Counted from the first letter of the stretch, positions 50,511 through 61,108 are shown. The stretch: DNA of 64,000 nucleotides from Chromatiaceae bacterium (GCA_024235255.1 JACKMT010000003.1:434001-498000); one strand, 5' to 3'. The notes: generated by a model not told the origin, from the sequence alone. Made by a program: numbers and translations.

Positions 50511-51587
50511 ATGGGGGTGTGCGTAATGGTCATGGCCGGCGGTACCGGCGGACATGTCTTCCCCGCCCTTGCGGTGGCATGTGAGCTGCGCGCCCGCGGC
50601 ATGGAGGTATTCTGGCTTGGCAATCCGGACGGATTCGAAGCCCGTGTAGTGCCGCAGCATGGGTTTTCCATGGAAGCAGTCACAATTCGTGGGTTGCGCG
50701 GGAACGGCGTGTTGCGTTGGTTGGCTGCGCCGTTCCGGATCAGCATCGCACTGTTCCAAACATTGCTTGTGCTGCGCAGAAGACGGCCCCGGATCGTGCT
50801 GGGCATGGGTGGGTTTGTCTCCGGTCCGGGTGGAATACTGGCCAGTGTGCTGGGGATTCCGCTGGTGATCCACGAGCAGAATGCGGTGCCGGGCATGACC
50901 AACCGCTGGCTGGCACGCTGGGCCGACAGAGTGACGGAAGCCTTTCCGGGCAGCTTTGGCGTATCCCGCCGGGCCCGCCTGATCGGCAACCCGGTGCGGC
51001 CGGAGATCACCGGGCTGGCAGCACCCGCGCTGCGCATGTCCGGCCGTACCGGACCGCTGCGCCTGCTGATTCTGGGCGGCTCCCAGGGTGCGCAGGTGCT
51101 GAACCAGGCCGTGCCCGAAGCCGTTGCACTGCTGAACCCGGAACAGCGGCCGGTGGTGCGCCACCAGGCTGGCCGGGAGAAAGCGGATGCGACCGCGGAT
51201 GCCTACCGGGCGGCCGGGGTGGAAGCCGAGGTGATGCCGTTCATAGCCGATATGGCTGCCGCTTATGCATGGGCGGATCTGCTGGTCTGCCGCGCCGGTG
51301 CGCTCACTATTGCCGAGATTTCCGCCGCCGGTGTGGCGGCCATTCTTGTCCCGTACCAGCATGCGGTCGACGACCACCAGACAAAAAATGCCCGTTATCT
51401 GGTGGATGCCGAAGCGGCACTTTTGCTGCCGCAGCCGGAGCTGAAGGCGGAGCGTCTCGCGCGTCTGCTCGCATCTTTTGCTGCTGACCGCGGCAAGAGC
51501 ATAGCGATGGCAGTTGCCGCGCGCAGGCTGGCTTTGCCGGAGGCAACGCTCAGACTGGCGGATATCTGCGAAGAGGTGGCACGATGA
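50511..51587 (+). CDS. murG: UDP-GlcNAc transferase MurG
   Basis: A peripheral membrane glycosyltransferase that turns lipid I into lipid II. The ATG right after the ftsW stop gives MGVCVMVMAGGTGGHVFPAL, the known N-terminal G-loop; the longer upstream frame lies inside ftsW and is not used. GGFVSGPGGILASVLGIPLV, HEQNAVPGMTNRWLARWAD and LLILGGSQGAQVLNQAVPEA match MurG. It is about 358 residues and overlaps murC by 4 bp. Confidence 0.96.
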   Translation: MGVCVMVMAGGTGGHVFPALAVACELRARGMEVFWLGNPDGFEARVVPQHGFSMEAVTIRGLRGNGVLRWLAAPFRISIALFQTLLVLRRRRPRIVLGMGGFVSGPGGILASVLGIPLVIHEQNAVPGMTNRWLARWADRVTEAFPGSFGVSRRARLIGNPVRPEITGLAAPALRMSGRTGPLRLLILGGSQGAQVLNQAVPEAVALLNPEQRPVVRHQAGREKADATADAYRAAGVEAEVMPFIADMAAAYAWADLLVCRAGALTIAEISAAGVAAILVPYQHAVDDHQTKNARYLVDAEAALLLPQPELKAERLARLLASFAADRGKSIAMAVAARRLALPEATLRLADICEEVAR

Positions 51588-53029
51588 ATCTGCAGCCGGG
51601 AACAACACACAAGCGGGCGGCGGAGTCGATGGGGCGGATCCGGCAGCTCCACTTTGTCGGCATCGGCGGCTCAGGCATGAACGGTATCGCTCAGGTGATG
51701 CTCAACCTGGGTTATCGCGTCTCCGGTTCCGACCTGAAGATGAACGCGGTTACGCAAAGCCTCGCGGCGCAGGGCGCGGTGATCCATGCCGGACACGCGG
51801 CTGCCCATATCGAAGGCGCCGATGCGGTGATCATCTCCAGCGCGGTAAAAGAGAATAATCCCGAAGTGGCAGCGGCGCGTGATAAACGCATTCCGGTGGT
51901 ACCCCGGGCGGAGATGCTGGCGGAACTGATGCGCTTCCACTACGGCATCGCCGTGGCCGGGACTCACGGCAAGACGACCACGACCAGTCTGGTCGCCAGT
52001 GTGCTGGCCGAATCGGGTCTCGATCCCACCTTTGTCATCGGCGGCCGTCTCAATTCTGCCGGCACCCACGCCAAACTTGGCGCCGGTGATTATCTGGTGG
52101 CGGAAGCCGACGAGAGCGATGCCTCCTTCCTCTATCTGCAGCCGATGCTGGCGGTCGTGACCAATGTGGACGCCGATCACATGACCACCTACGGCGGCGA
52201 CTTCAGCCGTCTGCGCCAGACATTCGTCGAGTTTCTGCACCATCTGCCATTCTACGGACTGGCAGTGCTCTGTATCGATGACGCAGAGGTCCGCGGGTTG
52301 CTCGATCAAGTGACCAGGCGGGTGACCAGCTATGGCTTCTCAGAAGATGCGGATGTGCGCGCCGTGGCCGTCGTACAGCAGGGCATGACCACCCGTTTCC
52401 GGGTTGTGTGTGAGATGGCGGCTGCGTTCGATGTCACCCTGAAATTACCGGGGCGGCACAATGTTCAGAATGCACTGGCGGCGATAGCGGTTGCGCTGGA
52501 GCTGGGCTGCGAGGTGTCCTCCATCCAGCGTGCGTTGGCCGGGTTCCAAGGTATCGGACGCCGTTTTCAGGCGGTTGAATGCACGCTGCCCGGCGGCGGC
52601 AGCGTGATGCTGGTGGACGACTACGGACACCATCCCAGGGAGCTGGAGGCAACCCTGGCCGCCGTGCGGGCGGGTTGGCCGGAGCGGCGTCTGGTACTGG
52701 CATTTCAACCACACCGGTATACCCGTACCGAGGAGCAGTTCGAGGATTTCGTGCAGGTGCTGTCGCGCCCCGATGTGCTGTTGTTGAGCGAAGTTTACGC
52801 CGCCGGAGAGCCTCCGATACCCGGCGCCGACGGGCGCACGCTAAGCCGTGCGATACGGATGCGGGGACAGATCGCGCCAATTTTCGTCGATCCGGTTAGC
52901 GAGCTTCCCGAAGTCATTTCCGGGCTGGTCCAGGCGGATGATATCGTGGTGGTGATGGGCGCAGGGGATATCGGTGCCATAGTGACGGATCTGGCGCATC
53001 GATTGGCTGGAAATGGAGCGGTGCTATGA
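51584..53029 (+). CDS. murC: UDP-MurNAc-L-alanine ligase
   Basis: It adds L-alanine to UDP-MurNAc, the first amino acid of the stem peptide. The 481 residues contain LHFVGIGGSGMNGIAQVMLN, ATP loop VAGTHGKTTTTSLVASVL and VDDYGHHPRELEATL. The stop codon overlaps in ATGA with a 52-codon open frame that separates it from murB, where most relatives have the two genes directly joined. Confidence 0.97.
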   Translation: MNLQPGTTHKRAAESMGRIRQLHFVGIGGSGMNGIAQVMLNLGYRVSGSDLKMNAVTQSLAAQGAVIHAGHAAAHIEGADAVIISSAVKENNPEVAAARDKRIPVVPRAEMLAELMRFHYGIAVAGTHGKTTTTSLVASVLAESGLDPTFVIGGRLNSAGTHAKLGAGDYLVAEADESDASFLYLQPMLAVVTNVDADHMTTYGGDFSRLRQTFVEFLHHLPFYGLAVLCIDDAEVRGLLDQVTRRVTSYGFSEDADVRAVAVVQQGMTTRFRVVCEMAAAFDVTLKLPGRHNVQNALAAIAVALELGCEVSSIQRALAGFQGIGRRFQAVECTLPGGGSVMLVDDYGHHPRELEATLAAVRAGWPERRLVLAFQPHRYTRTEEQFEDFVQVLSRPDVLLLSEVYAAGEPPIPGADGRTLSRAIRMRGQIAPIFVDPVSELPEVISGLVQADDIVVVMGAGDIGAIVTDLAHRLAGNGAVL

Positions 53030-53184
53030 ACAAGTCGGCACGCAAAAAGCTGCATATGGGTTGCGGCGAATCTCTGGCCCCGTTGCATGCACAGCGGAAG
53101 TTTTTCCCCACACAGGGATCGCATCGCCCAACTCCTCCGTCAACCGTGTCGAAGGATGCGGATCGAAGAGGTAGACGCAGGTGA
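53026..53184 (+). CDS. small ORF (52 codons) between murC and murB
   Basis: An open frame from an ATG that overlaps the murC stop (ATGA) to a TGA that overlaps the murB start (TGATG). The product would be a very basic 52-residue peptide starting MNKSARKKLHMGCGESLAPL and ending in DADRRGRRR. I do not recognise it. The double stop-start overlap is exactly the style of the rest of the cluster, which argues for translation, if only to carry ribosomes from murC to murB. It may be a murB N-terminal remnant, a relay peptide or chance. Confidence 0.5.
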   Translation: MNKSARKKLHMGCGESLAPLHAQRKFFPTQGSHRPTPPSTVSKDADRRGRRR

Positions 53185-54089
53185 TGGCGGCAATGAAGCA
53201 CCAGCCCTTGCGGGGCGAGTTATCACACGGCGTTCCGCTTTCGGACTACACCAGTTGGCGGGTAGGGGGCGTCGCAAAACAGCTCTATCGGCCAGCGGAC
53301 AGCCGCGATCTGATCGGCTTTCTGCAGCAATTGGATGCCGCGGAACCGCTGCTGTGGCTTGGGTTGGGTTCCAACCTGCTGGTACGCGACGGTGGCTTCA
53401 ATGGCACCGTCATCGCCACCCAGGGATGCCTCGAGCGGTTGGAGCTGCAGCCGGACGGACTTTTGTACAGCGAGGCAGGGGTCTCCTGTGCCAAGGTGGC
53501 GCGCTTTGCCGCCCGGCAGGGGCGTGTGGGCATAGAGTTTCTGGCGGGCATTCCCGGGACCATGGGTGGTGCGCTGGCGATGAATGCCGGCGCGTTCGGC
53601 GGCGAGACCTGGGATGCGGTTGCCTGGGTGGAGACGGTGGACCGGCAGGGCTGTGTGCGCCGGCGCGATCCCTCCCAGTTCGAAGTCGGCTATCGCAGCG
53701 TCAAGGGTGCCGCGGGAGAGTGGTTTCTCAGCACCGGGTTACAGATCCGACCCGGGGACGTGGCCGCTGGTCAGCAGAAGATCAAGCAGCTGCTGGCGCG
53801 GCGTGCGGAAACCCAGCCCATCGGATTGCCGAGTTGCGGTTCGGTATTCAGAAACCCCGTCGGCGACCACGCCGCGCGGCTGATCGAAGCGGCAGGATTG
53901 AAAGGTGAACGTATCGGTGGAGCGGTGGTATCGGAGAAGCATGCCAATTTCATCATTAATAGCGGTGCTGCCACCGCCAACGACATAGAGTCGCTGATCT
54001 GTTTGGTACGCGATCGGGTGGAGGCGGCCAGCGGCGTGCGTCTGCAGACCGAGGTGCATATGGTGGGTGAGAGGAGACAAACGCGATGA
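53184..54089 (+). CDS. murB: UDP-N-acetylenolpyruvoylglucosamine reductase (type II)
   Basis: An FAD enzyme that reduces UDP-GlcNAc-enolpyruvate to UDP-MurNAc. The roughly 301 residues contain LGLGSNLLVRDGGFNGTVIA, FLAGIPGTMGGALAMNAGAF and SCGSVFRNP, with the late SEKHANFIIN. The short length and the absence of the extra loop mark it as type II, as in Bacillus, unlike the type I enzyme of E. coli. Starts at GTG 53181, ATG 53184 or ATG 53193 are possible. It overlaps ddl by 4 bp. Confidence 0.95.
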   Translation: MAAMKHQPLRGELSHGVPLSDYTSWRVGGVAKQLYRPADSRDLIGFLQQLDAAEPLLWLGLGSNLLVRDGGFNGTVIATQGCLERLELQPDGLLYSEAGVSCAKVARFAARQGRVGIEFLAGIPGTMGGALAMNAGAFGGETWDAVAWVETVDRQGCVRRRDPSQFEVGYRSVKGAAGEWFLSTGLQIRPGDVAAGQQKIKQLLARRAETQPIGLPSCGSVFRNPVGDHAARLIEAAGLKGERIGGAVVSEKHANFIINSGAATANDIESLICLVRDRVEAASGVRLQTEVHMVGERRQTR

Positions 54090-55009
54090 CAGACAGCGCA
54101 GCCGAATTCGGCAAGGTGGCGGTGCTGATGGGTGGCCGCTCCGCGGAGCGGGCGGTTTCGCTCGACGGCGGCAAGGCCGTCTTGGCGTCGCTGCAGCGCA
54201 GCGGTGTCAATGCCGTCGGCATCGACGCAGGCGCGGATGTGCTGGCGCAACTGCAGGCCGGCGGATTTGATCGGGTATTCATTCTGCTGCACGGACGTGG
54301 CGGTGAGGATGGCGTGATACAGGGTGCGCTGGAGACCCTCGGACTGCCCTACACCGGCAGCGGTGTGGCCGGCTCGGCGCTGGGCATGGACAAGTACCGC
54401 TGCAAGCTGTTGTGGTGCGGGCTTGGTCTGCCGACGCCGCCGTTTGCCATGCTCAGGGGCGAACAGGATCTGGCGGCCGCCGCGGCGCTCGGCTTTCCGC
54501 TGATGATCAAGCCGGTACATGAGGGCTCCAGTATCGGCATGACCCGAGTCGAGGATGCCGCAGGATTGCATGCAGCCTGGCGCGCGGCGGCGGACTACGA
54601 CCGGGAGGTGATGGCCGAGCGCTGGGTAACGGGTGCTGAATTTACCGTCGCCATTCTGGGCGATGAGGCGCTGCCGGCGATCCGTCTGGAGACGCCGCAC
54701 CTGTTCTATGACTACGACGCCAAGTATCACGCGGACACGACCAGTTACCACTGCCCGGCAGGGCTGGCCGAGGATCAGGAGATGCGTCTCAGAGAGCTGG
54801 CGCGCGCTGCATTCAAAGCCGTGGGTGCCAGTGGCTGGGGTCGGGTCGACATCTTGGTGAATCAGGATGACGAGCCGTTTCTTATCGAAGTCAATACCGT
54901 ACCGGGGATGACCAGTCACAGCCTCGTGCCGATGGCAGCGAGAGCGAACGGCGTCGACTTTGACCGGCTGGTCTGGCGGATTCTTGAACTGGGAATGGGG
55001 CAGCGCTGA
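54086..55009 (+). CDS. ddl: D-alanine--D-alanine ligase
   Basis: An ATP-grasp ligase that makes the D-Ala-D-Ala dipeptide used by MurF. The 307 residues have VAVLMGGRSAERAVSLDGGK, LHGRGGEDGVIQGALETLG, the ATP site FPLMIKPVHEGSSIGMTRV and FLIEVNTVPGMTSHSLVPMA. The active-site serine lies in EGSSIG and no van-type lactate residue is evident. Its stop shares a base with the ftsQ start. Confidence 0.97.
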   Translation: MTDSAAEFGKVAVLMGGRSAERAVSLDGGKAVLASLQRSGVNAVGIDAGADVLAQLQAGGFDRVFILLHGRGGEDGVIQGALETLGLPYTGSGVAGSALGMDKYRCKLLWCGLGLPTPPFAMLRGEQDLAAAAALGFPLMIKPVHEGSSIGMTRVEDAAGLHAAWRAAADYDREVMAERWVTGAEFTVAILGDEALPAIRLETPHLFYDYDAKYHADTTSYHCPAGLAEDQEMRLRELARAAFKAVGASGWGRVDILVNQDDEPFLIEVNTVPGMTSHSLVPMAARANGVDFDRLVWRILELGMGQR

Positions 55010-55836
55010 TGGCGTTGGCGAAACAGCACAGTGACGGCGCAGCAAGCGCAGCGGATCAGCCGCGCATCGACTGGCCAAAAGCGGGGCGTTGGGCGGTTGC
55101 CCTGCTGCTGTTTGCGATCATCGGCAGCGGCGCAGCCTGGGTATTCGAACAGTTGCGCGACCCCAGGGTTTTGCCATTTAAGGTGGTACGGATAGACGGT
55201 CCGCTGCGCCATCTGGATCGGCTGCAGATAGAAAAGGCAGTTGGCGGCGAGATCAGAGGAAACTTTTTCACCGTCGACGTGGAGCGGGTGCATCGTGCGG
55301 CACGCAATCTGCCGTGGATTGACCAGGTCAGTGTACGGCGGGTATGGCCGCATACGCTGGTTATCAAAATAGTCGAACAGGTTCCTATGGCGCGTTGGGG
55401 CAAGAGTCAATTGGTCAACCCGAAAGGGGATCTCTTTTCCCCATCTCCGGATGAAATACCTACCGGCCTTCCCTACTTGTACGGGCCGGTAGGAAGTTCG
55501 CATGAGATGGTGGTGCACTACCGCAATCTGAAACCGAGGCTGGCCCTGTTGGGACTTGAATTGGATCAGCTCAGCGTGGATGCACGGCGCTCCTGGAAGA
55601 TGGTATTCGCCAACGGCATGCGCCTGAATCTCGGCAGTAAAGAGTTGGAGGAGAGATTGCAGCGGTTCATATCCATTTTCCCGCTTATCCGGAACGGTGC
55701 GGAGCCGGAAAGCAAACTGCTGGATGTCGACCTACGCTACACCAACGGATTCACAGTGCGGTGGGAACAGAAACAGAAAACACCGGATGCCGACAATCCC
55801 GGGCCGGTAACCGGTACGCAATCAGGACGGGTTTAG
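55009..55836 (+). CDS. ftsQ: cell division protein FtsQ
   Basis: A bitopic divisome protein that binds FtsL and FtsB. Residues 1-25 are cytoplasmic, one helix (WAVALLLFAIIGSGAAWVF) spans the membrane, and a POTRA domain follows (FKVVRIDGPLRHLDRLQIEK), then the beta domain with WPHTLVIKIVEQVPMARWG. The 275-residue size is normal. ftsA begins at the very next base after its stop. Confidence 0.96.
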   Translation: MALAKQHSDGAASAADQPRIDWPKAGRWAVALLLFAIIGSGAAWVFEQLRDPRVLPFKVVRIDGPLRHLDRLQIEKAVGGEIRGNFFTVDVERVHRAARNLPWIDQVSVRRVWPHTLVIKIVEQVPMARWGKSQLVNPKGDLFSPSPDEIPTGLPYLYGPVGSSHEMVVHYRNLKPRLALLGLELDQLSVDARRSWKMVFANGMRLNLGSKELEERLQRFISIFPLIRNGAEPESKLLDVDLRYTNGFTVRWEQKQKTPDADNPGPVTGTQSGRV

Positions 55837-57072
55837 ATGACCAAGAAGGCGGAAAAGAATCTCATTGTCGGTCTGGACATCGGCACTTCGAAAGTGGTGG
55901 CGATCGTGGGCGATGTGAAGTCGGATGGTGAGATCGAGGTTATCGGTATCGGATCGCATCCTTCACGTGGCCTGAAAAAAGGCGTGGTGGTCAACATCGA
56001 GTCTACGGTTCAGTCGATTCAGCGGGCGGTGGAAGAAGCTGAACTGATGGCGGCTTGTGAAATTCACTCGGTCCATGCAGGCATTGCCGGGAGCCATATT
56101 CGAAGCCTCAACTCGCATGGCATCGTCGCGATCAAAGACCGCGAAGTGACCCACGGCGACGTGGAACGGGTGATCGATGCTGCCAGGGCCGTCGCAATAC
56201 CGGCCGATCAGAAGATCCTACACATCCTGCCGCAGGAGTTCATCATCGACGAGCAGGAGGGTATCAAAGAGCCGGTCGGCATGTCGGGTGTGCGCCTGGA
56301 GGCGCGGGTGCACATGGTTACCGGAGCGGTCAGTGCGGCGCAGAACATCGTCAAGTGCGTCCGGCGTTGCGGCCTGGATGTCGACGATCTGATTCTGGAA
56401 CAGCTCAGTTCCAGCTATGCAGTGCTCAGCGAGGATGAGAAGGAGCTGGGTGTCTGCTTGGTGGATATCGGGGGCGGCACCACCGACATTGCGGTGTTTA
56501 CCGAGGGATCGATCCGGCACACCGCGGTTATTCCCATCGCGGGCGACCAGGTAACCAACGACATAGCGGTGGCGATGCGCACGCCCACCCAGTACGCCGA
56601 GGATATCAAGATCAAGTACGCCTGCGCCCTGACCCAACTGGCTGCCAGCGACGAGACCATTGAGGTGCCCAGCATCGGCGACCGGCCGGCCAGACGTTTG
56701 TCACGGCAGACATTGGCGGAGGTGGTTGAGCCGCGCTACGAAGAGTTGTTGACCCTGATTCAGGCGGAGTTAAGACGCAGCGGATTTGAAGATTTGATTG
56801 CCGGTGGTGTGGTGCTGACCGGGGGCAGTTCGAAAATGGAGGGACTGATTGAATTGGCGGAGGAGATTTTTCACATGCCGGTGCGCCTGGGTGTGCCGAG
56901 ATATGTTACGGGATTAGTGGATGTGGTGAGCAATCCGATCTACGCGACCGGAGTGGGTTTACTGCTGTTCGGGCAGCATAACCGGAGGAGCAGGCTGCGG
57001 GAGTCGCCCGTCGGCGGCGGCTTTAGAACGGTTTGGGAACGCATGAAGAGTTGGTTTCAGGGGAACTTTTGA
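55837..57072 (+). CDS. ftsA: cell division protein FtsA
   Basis: An actin-like ATPase that tethers FtsZ to the membrane. The 411 residues include phosphate loops LIVGLDIGTSKVVAIVG and LVDIGGGTTDIAVF, the 1C-domain region GIAGSHIRSLNSHG, and the C-terminal amphipathic helix FRTVWERMKSWFQGNF that binds lipid. All known functional parts are present. ftsZ begins 78 bp later. Confidence 0.98.
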   Translation: MTKKAEKNLIVGLDIGTSKVVAIVGDVKSDGEIEVIGIGSHPSRGLKKGVVVNIESTVQSIQRAVEEAELMAACEIHSVHAGIAGSHIRSLNSHGIVAIKDREVTHGDVERVIDAARAVAIPADQKILHILPQEFIIDEQEGIKEPVGMSGVRLEARVHMVTGAVSAAQNIVKCVRRCGLDVDDLILEQLSSSYAVLSEDEKELGVCLVDIGGGTTDIAVFTEGSIRHTAVIPIAGDQVTNDIAVAMRTPTQYAEDIKIKYACALTQLAASDETIEVPSIGDRPARRLSRQTLAEVVEPRYEELLTLIQAELRRSGFEDLIAGGVVLTGGSSKMEGLIELAEEIFHMPVRLGVPRYVTGLVDVVSNPIYATGVGLLLFGQHNRRSRLRESPVGGGFRTVWERMKSWFQGNF

Positions 57073-57150
57073 TTAACCCGGTTATTCGGGTTCGGTCTAT
57101 TGGTTAATGCGCCGGCAGTCACGGGCCGGCAAGTATCGAGGAGAGAGGAA

Positions 57151-58344
<1,194 letters not shown>

Positions 58345-58362
58345 GTCTTATTTGTAATAAAC

Positions 58363-58391
58363 TTGCAAACATACTGGTAAACTGGTATTTA
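58363..58391 (+). promoter_or_regulatory. candidate lpxC promoter
   Basis: TTGCAA (58363-58368) and TATTTA (58386-58391) with a 17-bp spacer stand after the ftsZ stop and about 170 bp before lpxC. A perfect 8-bp hairpin CCCTAATG/CATTAGGG follows at 58402-58422 and would lie at the 5' end of the transcript. Only moderate box quality supports this. Confidence 0.35.
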
Positions 58392-58561
58392 TCCGGGATT
58401 ACCCTAATGTAAAGCATTAGGGAGGGGGCTATTCAGGGGATCGAAGTAGACTCAATAGCTGAAAAATATCTCTTCAGGCCGACCGTCCCGTTGTTGGACG
58501 CGGATAAACTGTGGCGTGGGCTTCGATTTTGAAGTTTCGCCAAAGGATTAGTGAAATCAAT

Positions 58562-59473
58562 ATGATACGCCAGCGAACACTGAAAAATGTTATTCGTGCT
58601 ACGGGTGTCGGACTGCATACCGGAGAGAAGGTTTTTTTGACCCTCAGGCCGGCCGCAGTCAACTCCGGCATCGTGTTCAGACGGGTCGACCTGGATTCGC
58701 CTGTGGAGATCAAGGCTTGTCCGGAAAACGTCGGAGATACGCGGTTGTCGACCACGCTGCAGAGCGGTGGAGTGAAGGTCTCTACGGTAGAGCACCTGCT
58801 CTCCGCGTTTGCGGGTCTCGGTATTGACAACGCATATGTGGATGTCAGTGCGCCTGAAGTGCCGATCATGGATGGCAGTGCCGGTCCGTTTGTGTTTCTG
58901 ATCCAGTCTGCCGGTGTGGAAGAACAGAACGCGCCCAAGCGTTTTATTCGAATCAAGGAGCGGGTTTCTGTCGTCGATGGCGACAAGAGCGCGGCGTTCG
59001 AGCCGTTTGACGGATTCAAGGTTGCGTTCGCTATCAATTTCGACCATCCGGCATTCAATGAGCGCACGCAATTTTCGTCGATCGACTTTTCGTCCACCTC
59101 ATTCGTGAAGGAGGTCAGCAGAGCCAGAACCTTTGGTTTCCTGCAGGAGATCGAGATGCTGCGCGAAAACGAACTGGCACTCGGTGGCAGTATGGACAAC
59201 GCGATTGTCGTCGATGACTACCGGATTCTGAACGAGGATGGTCTGCGTTACGAAGACGAATTCGTGAAACACAAGATTCTCGACGCGATAGGCGATCTCT
59301 ACCTGCTTGGCCACAGCCTGATCGGCGCGTTCAGCGGCTATAAATCTGGCCACGCGCTCAACAATCGTCTGCTAAAAGCCCTGGTGGCAAACAAGTCTGC
59401 CTGGGAAGAGGTAACTTTTGAAGAGGGCGAACGGGTTCCCATCTCATACATGAAGCCGATTCACGCCGGCTGA
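58562..59473 (+). CDS. lpxC: UDP-3-O-acyl-GlcNAc deacetylase
   Basis: The zinc enzyme for the committed step of lipid A synthesis. The ATG at MIRQRTLKNVIRATGVGLHT gives the standard 303 residues; the frame stays open 17 codons upstream without family support. Zinc ligands lie in STVEHLLSAFAGLGIDNAYV and KHKILDAIGDLYLLGHSLIG. The leader is long (about 170 bases after the candidate promoter). It follows ftsZ as in most Gammaproteobacteria. Confidence 0.97.
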   Translation: MIRQRTLKNVIRATGVGLHTGEKVFLTLRPAAVNSGIVFRRVDLDSPVEIKACPENVGDTRLSTTLQSGGVKVSTVEHLLSAFAGLGIDNAYVDVSAPEVPIMDGSAGPFVFLIQSAGVEEQNAPKRFIRIKERVSVVDGDKSAAFEPFDGFKVAFAINFDHPAFNERTQFSSIDFSSTSFVKEVSRARTFGFLQEIEMLRENELALGGSMDNAIVVDDYRILNEDGLRYEDEFVKHKILDAIGDLYLLGHSLIGAFSGYKSGHALNNRLLKALVANKSAWEEVTFEEGERVPISYMKPIHAG

Positions 59474-59515
59474 AGCTTTTCTCTTAGCAGCGCAACAGGC
59501 CTTTGCCCGGACGAA

Positions 59516-59950
59516 TCAGTGGCTGTGACGCGACAGTCGCTGAAGCGCCTGGCGCAAGGCGGGATCTTCGATTGCAGCCGCTGTTTTTTCGATCAATATG
59601 CCATTTTCGCGGCTGATATGCCGTTCCATACGCTTGTTCATATGTCGGATTCCGTGTGGTAAGGCGATCCGCACGGTAATCTTTTCGATCTTAAGACCCT
59701 TGCCGCCAAGACGGTCGCGGAGTATGCGGGAGCCAAACCGCAGGCGGCTGGCCCAAGCAGAGGAGTCGGTGTAGAGCACCAGCTGTCGGTTGCGCAGCAA
59801 TGCGGCTGACAAGTGCTCCGGCTGCGGCGCATCGAGTTCCTGTTTTACCAGTGCAAGCAGCGCCTGCTGAGCGCGGACCTTTGCAACCAGTGCAGCAGCG
59901 CCGCCAGAGTGCTCGATGATATGAGTCAGTGACCGGGGAGTTCTGAGCAT
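59516..59950 (-). CDS. DUF721 / DciA-like protein
   Basis: A 144-residue protein of the DUF721 family, whose best-studied members (DciA) load or guide the replicative helicase in bacteria without DnaC. The segment NRQLVLYTDSSAWASRLRFG then SRILRDRLGGK is the DUF721 core, and an N-terminal helix precedes it. It sits between lpxC and an M23 peptidase as in Pseudomonas. The gene is on the opposite strand to its neighbours. Function by family only. Confidence 0.85.
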   Translation of the reverse strand: MLRTPRSLTHIIEHSGGAAALVAKVRAQQALLALVKQELDAPQPEHLSAALLRNRQLVLYTDSSAWASRLRFGSRILRDRLGGKGLKIEKITVRIALPHGIRHMNKRMERHISRENGILIEKTAAAIEDPALRQALQRLSRHSH

Positions 59951-60052
59951 TTCACACAGTAATTTTGATTTAATAGCTGAATTTCTATACTATCCCCCAC
60001 TGACCCCGATTGTCTTAGAAAAATTTCATATCAAGCTGGCAGAGCAGATTAT

Positions 60053-60967
60053 ATGAAGGTCAACTCCCCGAATAGATCGCGCAAGTTTTCCCGCCGCAAC
60101 ACGCTCTCTCCCCCGCTGATAGTTGCTGTGACTCTCGTTGTGATGTTGACCGGAGGGGCGCTGTGGGGAAGTTACCAGCTGGGCATTGAAGCCGGCGCCT
60201 CGATTGCTGCTGAAGGCGTGGATGCTGCCAGCTTACGGCTGGAGCTTAACAGCGACGCAAGCTATTCGGACATCCATCTTAATGCTGGCGCTCAGATGGA
60301 CGCAATGGCGCTGCGGCTGGGTGATATGCAAGCAGACCTGCTGCGCATGGAGGCGTTGGGAGAGGAGTTGGTAAAGGCCGGAAATCTCGATCCGGAAGAG
60401 TTTAATTTTAACGAACCTCCCCCTCGTGGCGGTTTGGATTCAACTGCGGAATCTGTACCGGTCGATCTGCCCGACCTGCTGGTGGAGGTGGAGTTACTGG
60501 CGCGCAGCATCGCCGATCGCACCCATAAGCTGGAGTTGATGAAGGGACTGATTGTGGGCAGTAAGATCCAGCAGAGCCTGGAGCCGGAAGGACGACCGGT
60601 TGAGAACGGCTGGATCTCTTCCGAGTACGGTTACCGCCAGGATCCCTTCAACGGCAAGAAGACGTTTCACCATGGCGTCGACATTGCCAGCAAGCGGAAT
60701 TCACAGGTTTTTGCGGTGGCATCGGGCGTAGTGATGGACGCCGTAAAGAAATCGGGATACGGCTATTATATAGAGATAAATCATGCCGATGGGTTGGTTA
60801 CCAAGTATGCCCATAACAGCAAGATATTTGTTGAACCCGGAGATCTGGTCGAGAAAGGCGATGTCATCGGACTGGTCGGATCGAGCGGCCGCTCAACCGG
60901 CCCGCATGTACATTTCGAGATCGCCCGAAACGGCAAGAGCATCAACCCAGCCGCATACATCGAGTAA
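60053..60967 (+). CDS. M23 family metallopeptidase
   Basis: A 304-residue membrane-anchored periplasmic protein with an N-terminal helix (LIVAVTLVVMLTGGALWGSY), a coiled-coil stalk (MDAMALRLGDMQADLLRMEA) and a LytM/M23 domain. The zinc motifs HHGVDIASK and HVHFEIARNG are intact, so it is probably an active peptidoglycan endopeptidase, unlike EnvC-type activators that lack ligands. It lies directly before secA, as in Pseudomonas. Confidence 0.92.
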   Translation: MKVNSPNRSRKFSRRNTLSPPLIVAVTLVVMLTGGALWGSYQLGIEAGASIAAEGVDAASLRLELNSDASYSDIHLNAGAQMDAMALRLGDMQADLLRMEALGEELVKAGNLDPEEFNFNEPPPRGGLDSTAESVPVDLPDLLVEVELLARSIADRTHKLELMKGLIVGSKIQQSLEPEGRPVENGWISSEYGYRQDPFNGKKTFHHGVDIASKRNSQVFAVASGVVMDAVKKSGYGYYIEINHADGLVTKYAHNSKIFVEPGDLVEKGDVIGLVGSSGRSTGPHVHFEIARNGKSINPAAYIE

Positions 60968-61108
60968 CCTCAAGCTCCAATAAACCTCCACTCCTGCGCC
61001 CTGTCCCCCGGATCCGGAGATTGGTCTGATTCGGGATTCCAGCATTAATCATCGATTTGAGGTATCATCCGCTATCTTTTTGCCACTCACGATGGAAGTT
61101 CCGGATTC

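Noticed and set aside
53087..53908. Plus-strand frame of 273 codons overlapping murB
   Set aside because: It is in another frame of a well-supported murB; its product is Arg/Gly/Ala-rich without motifs.
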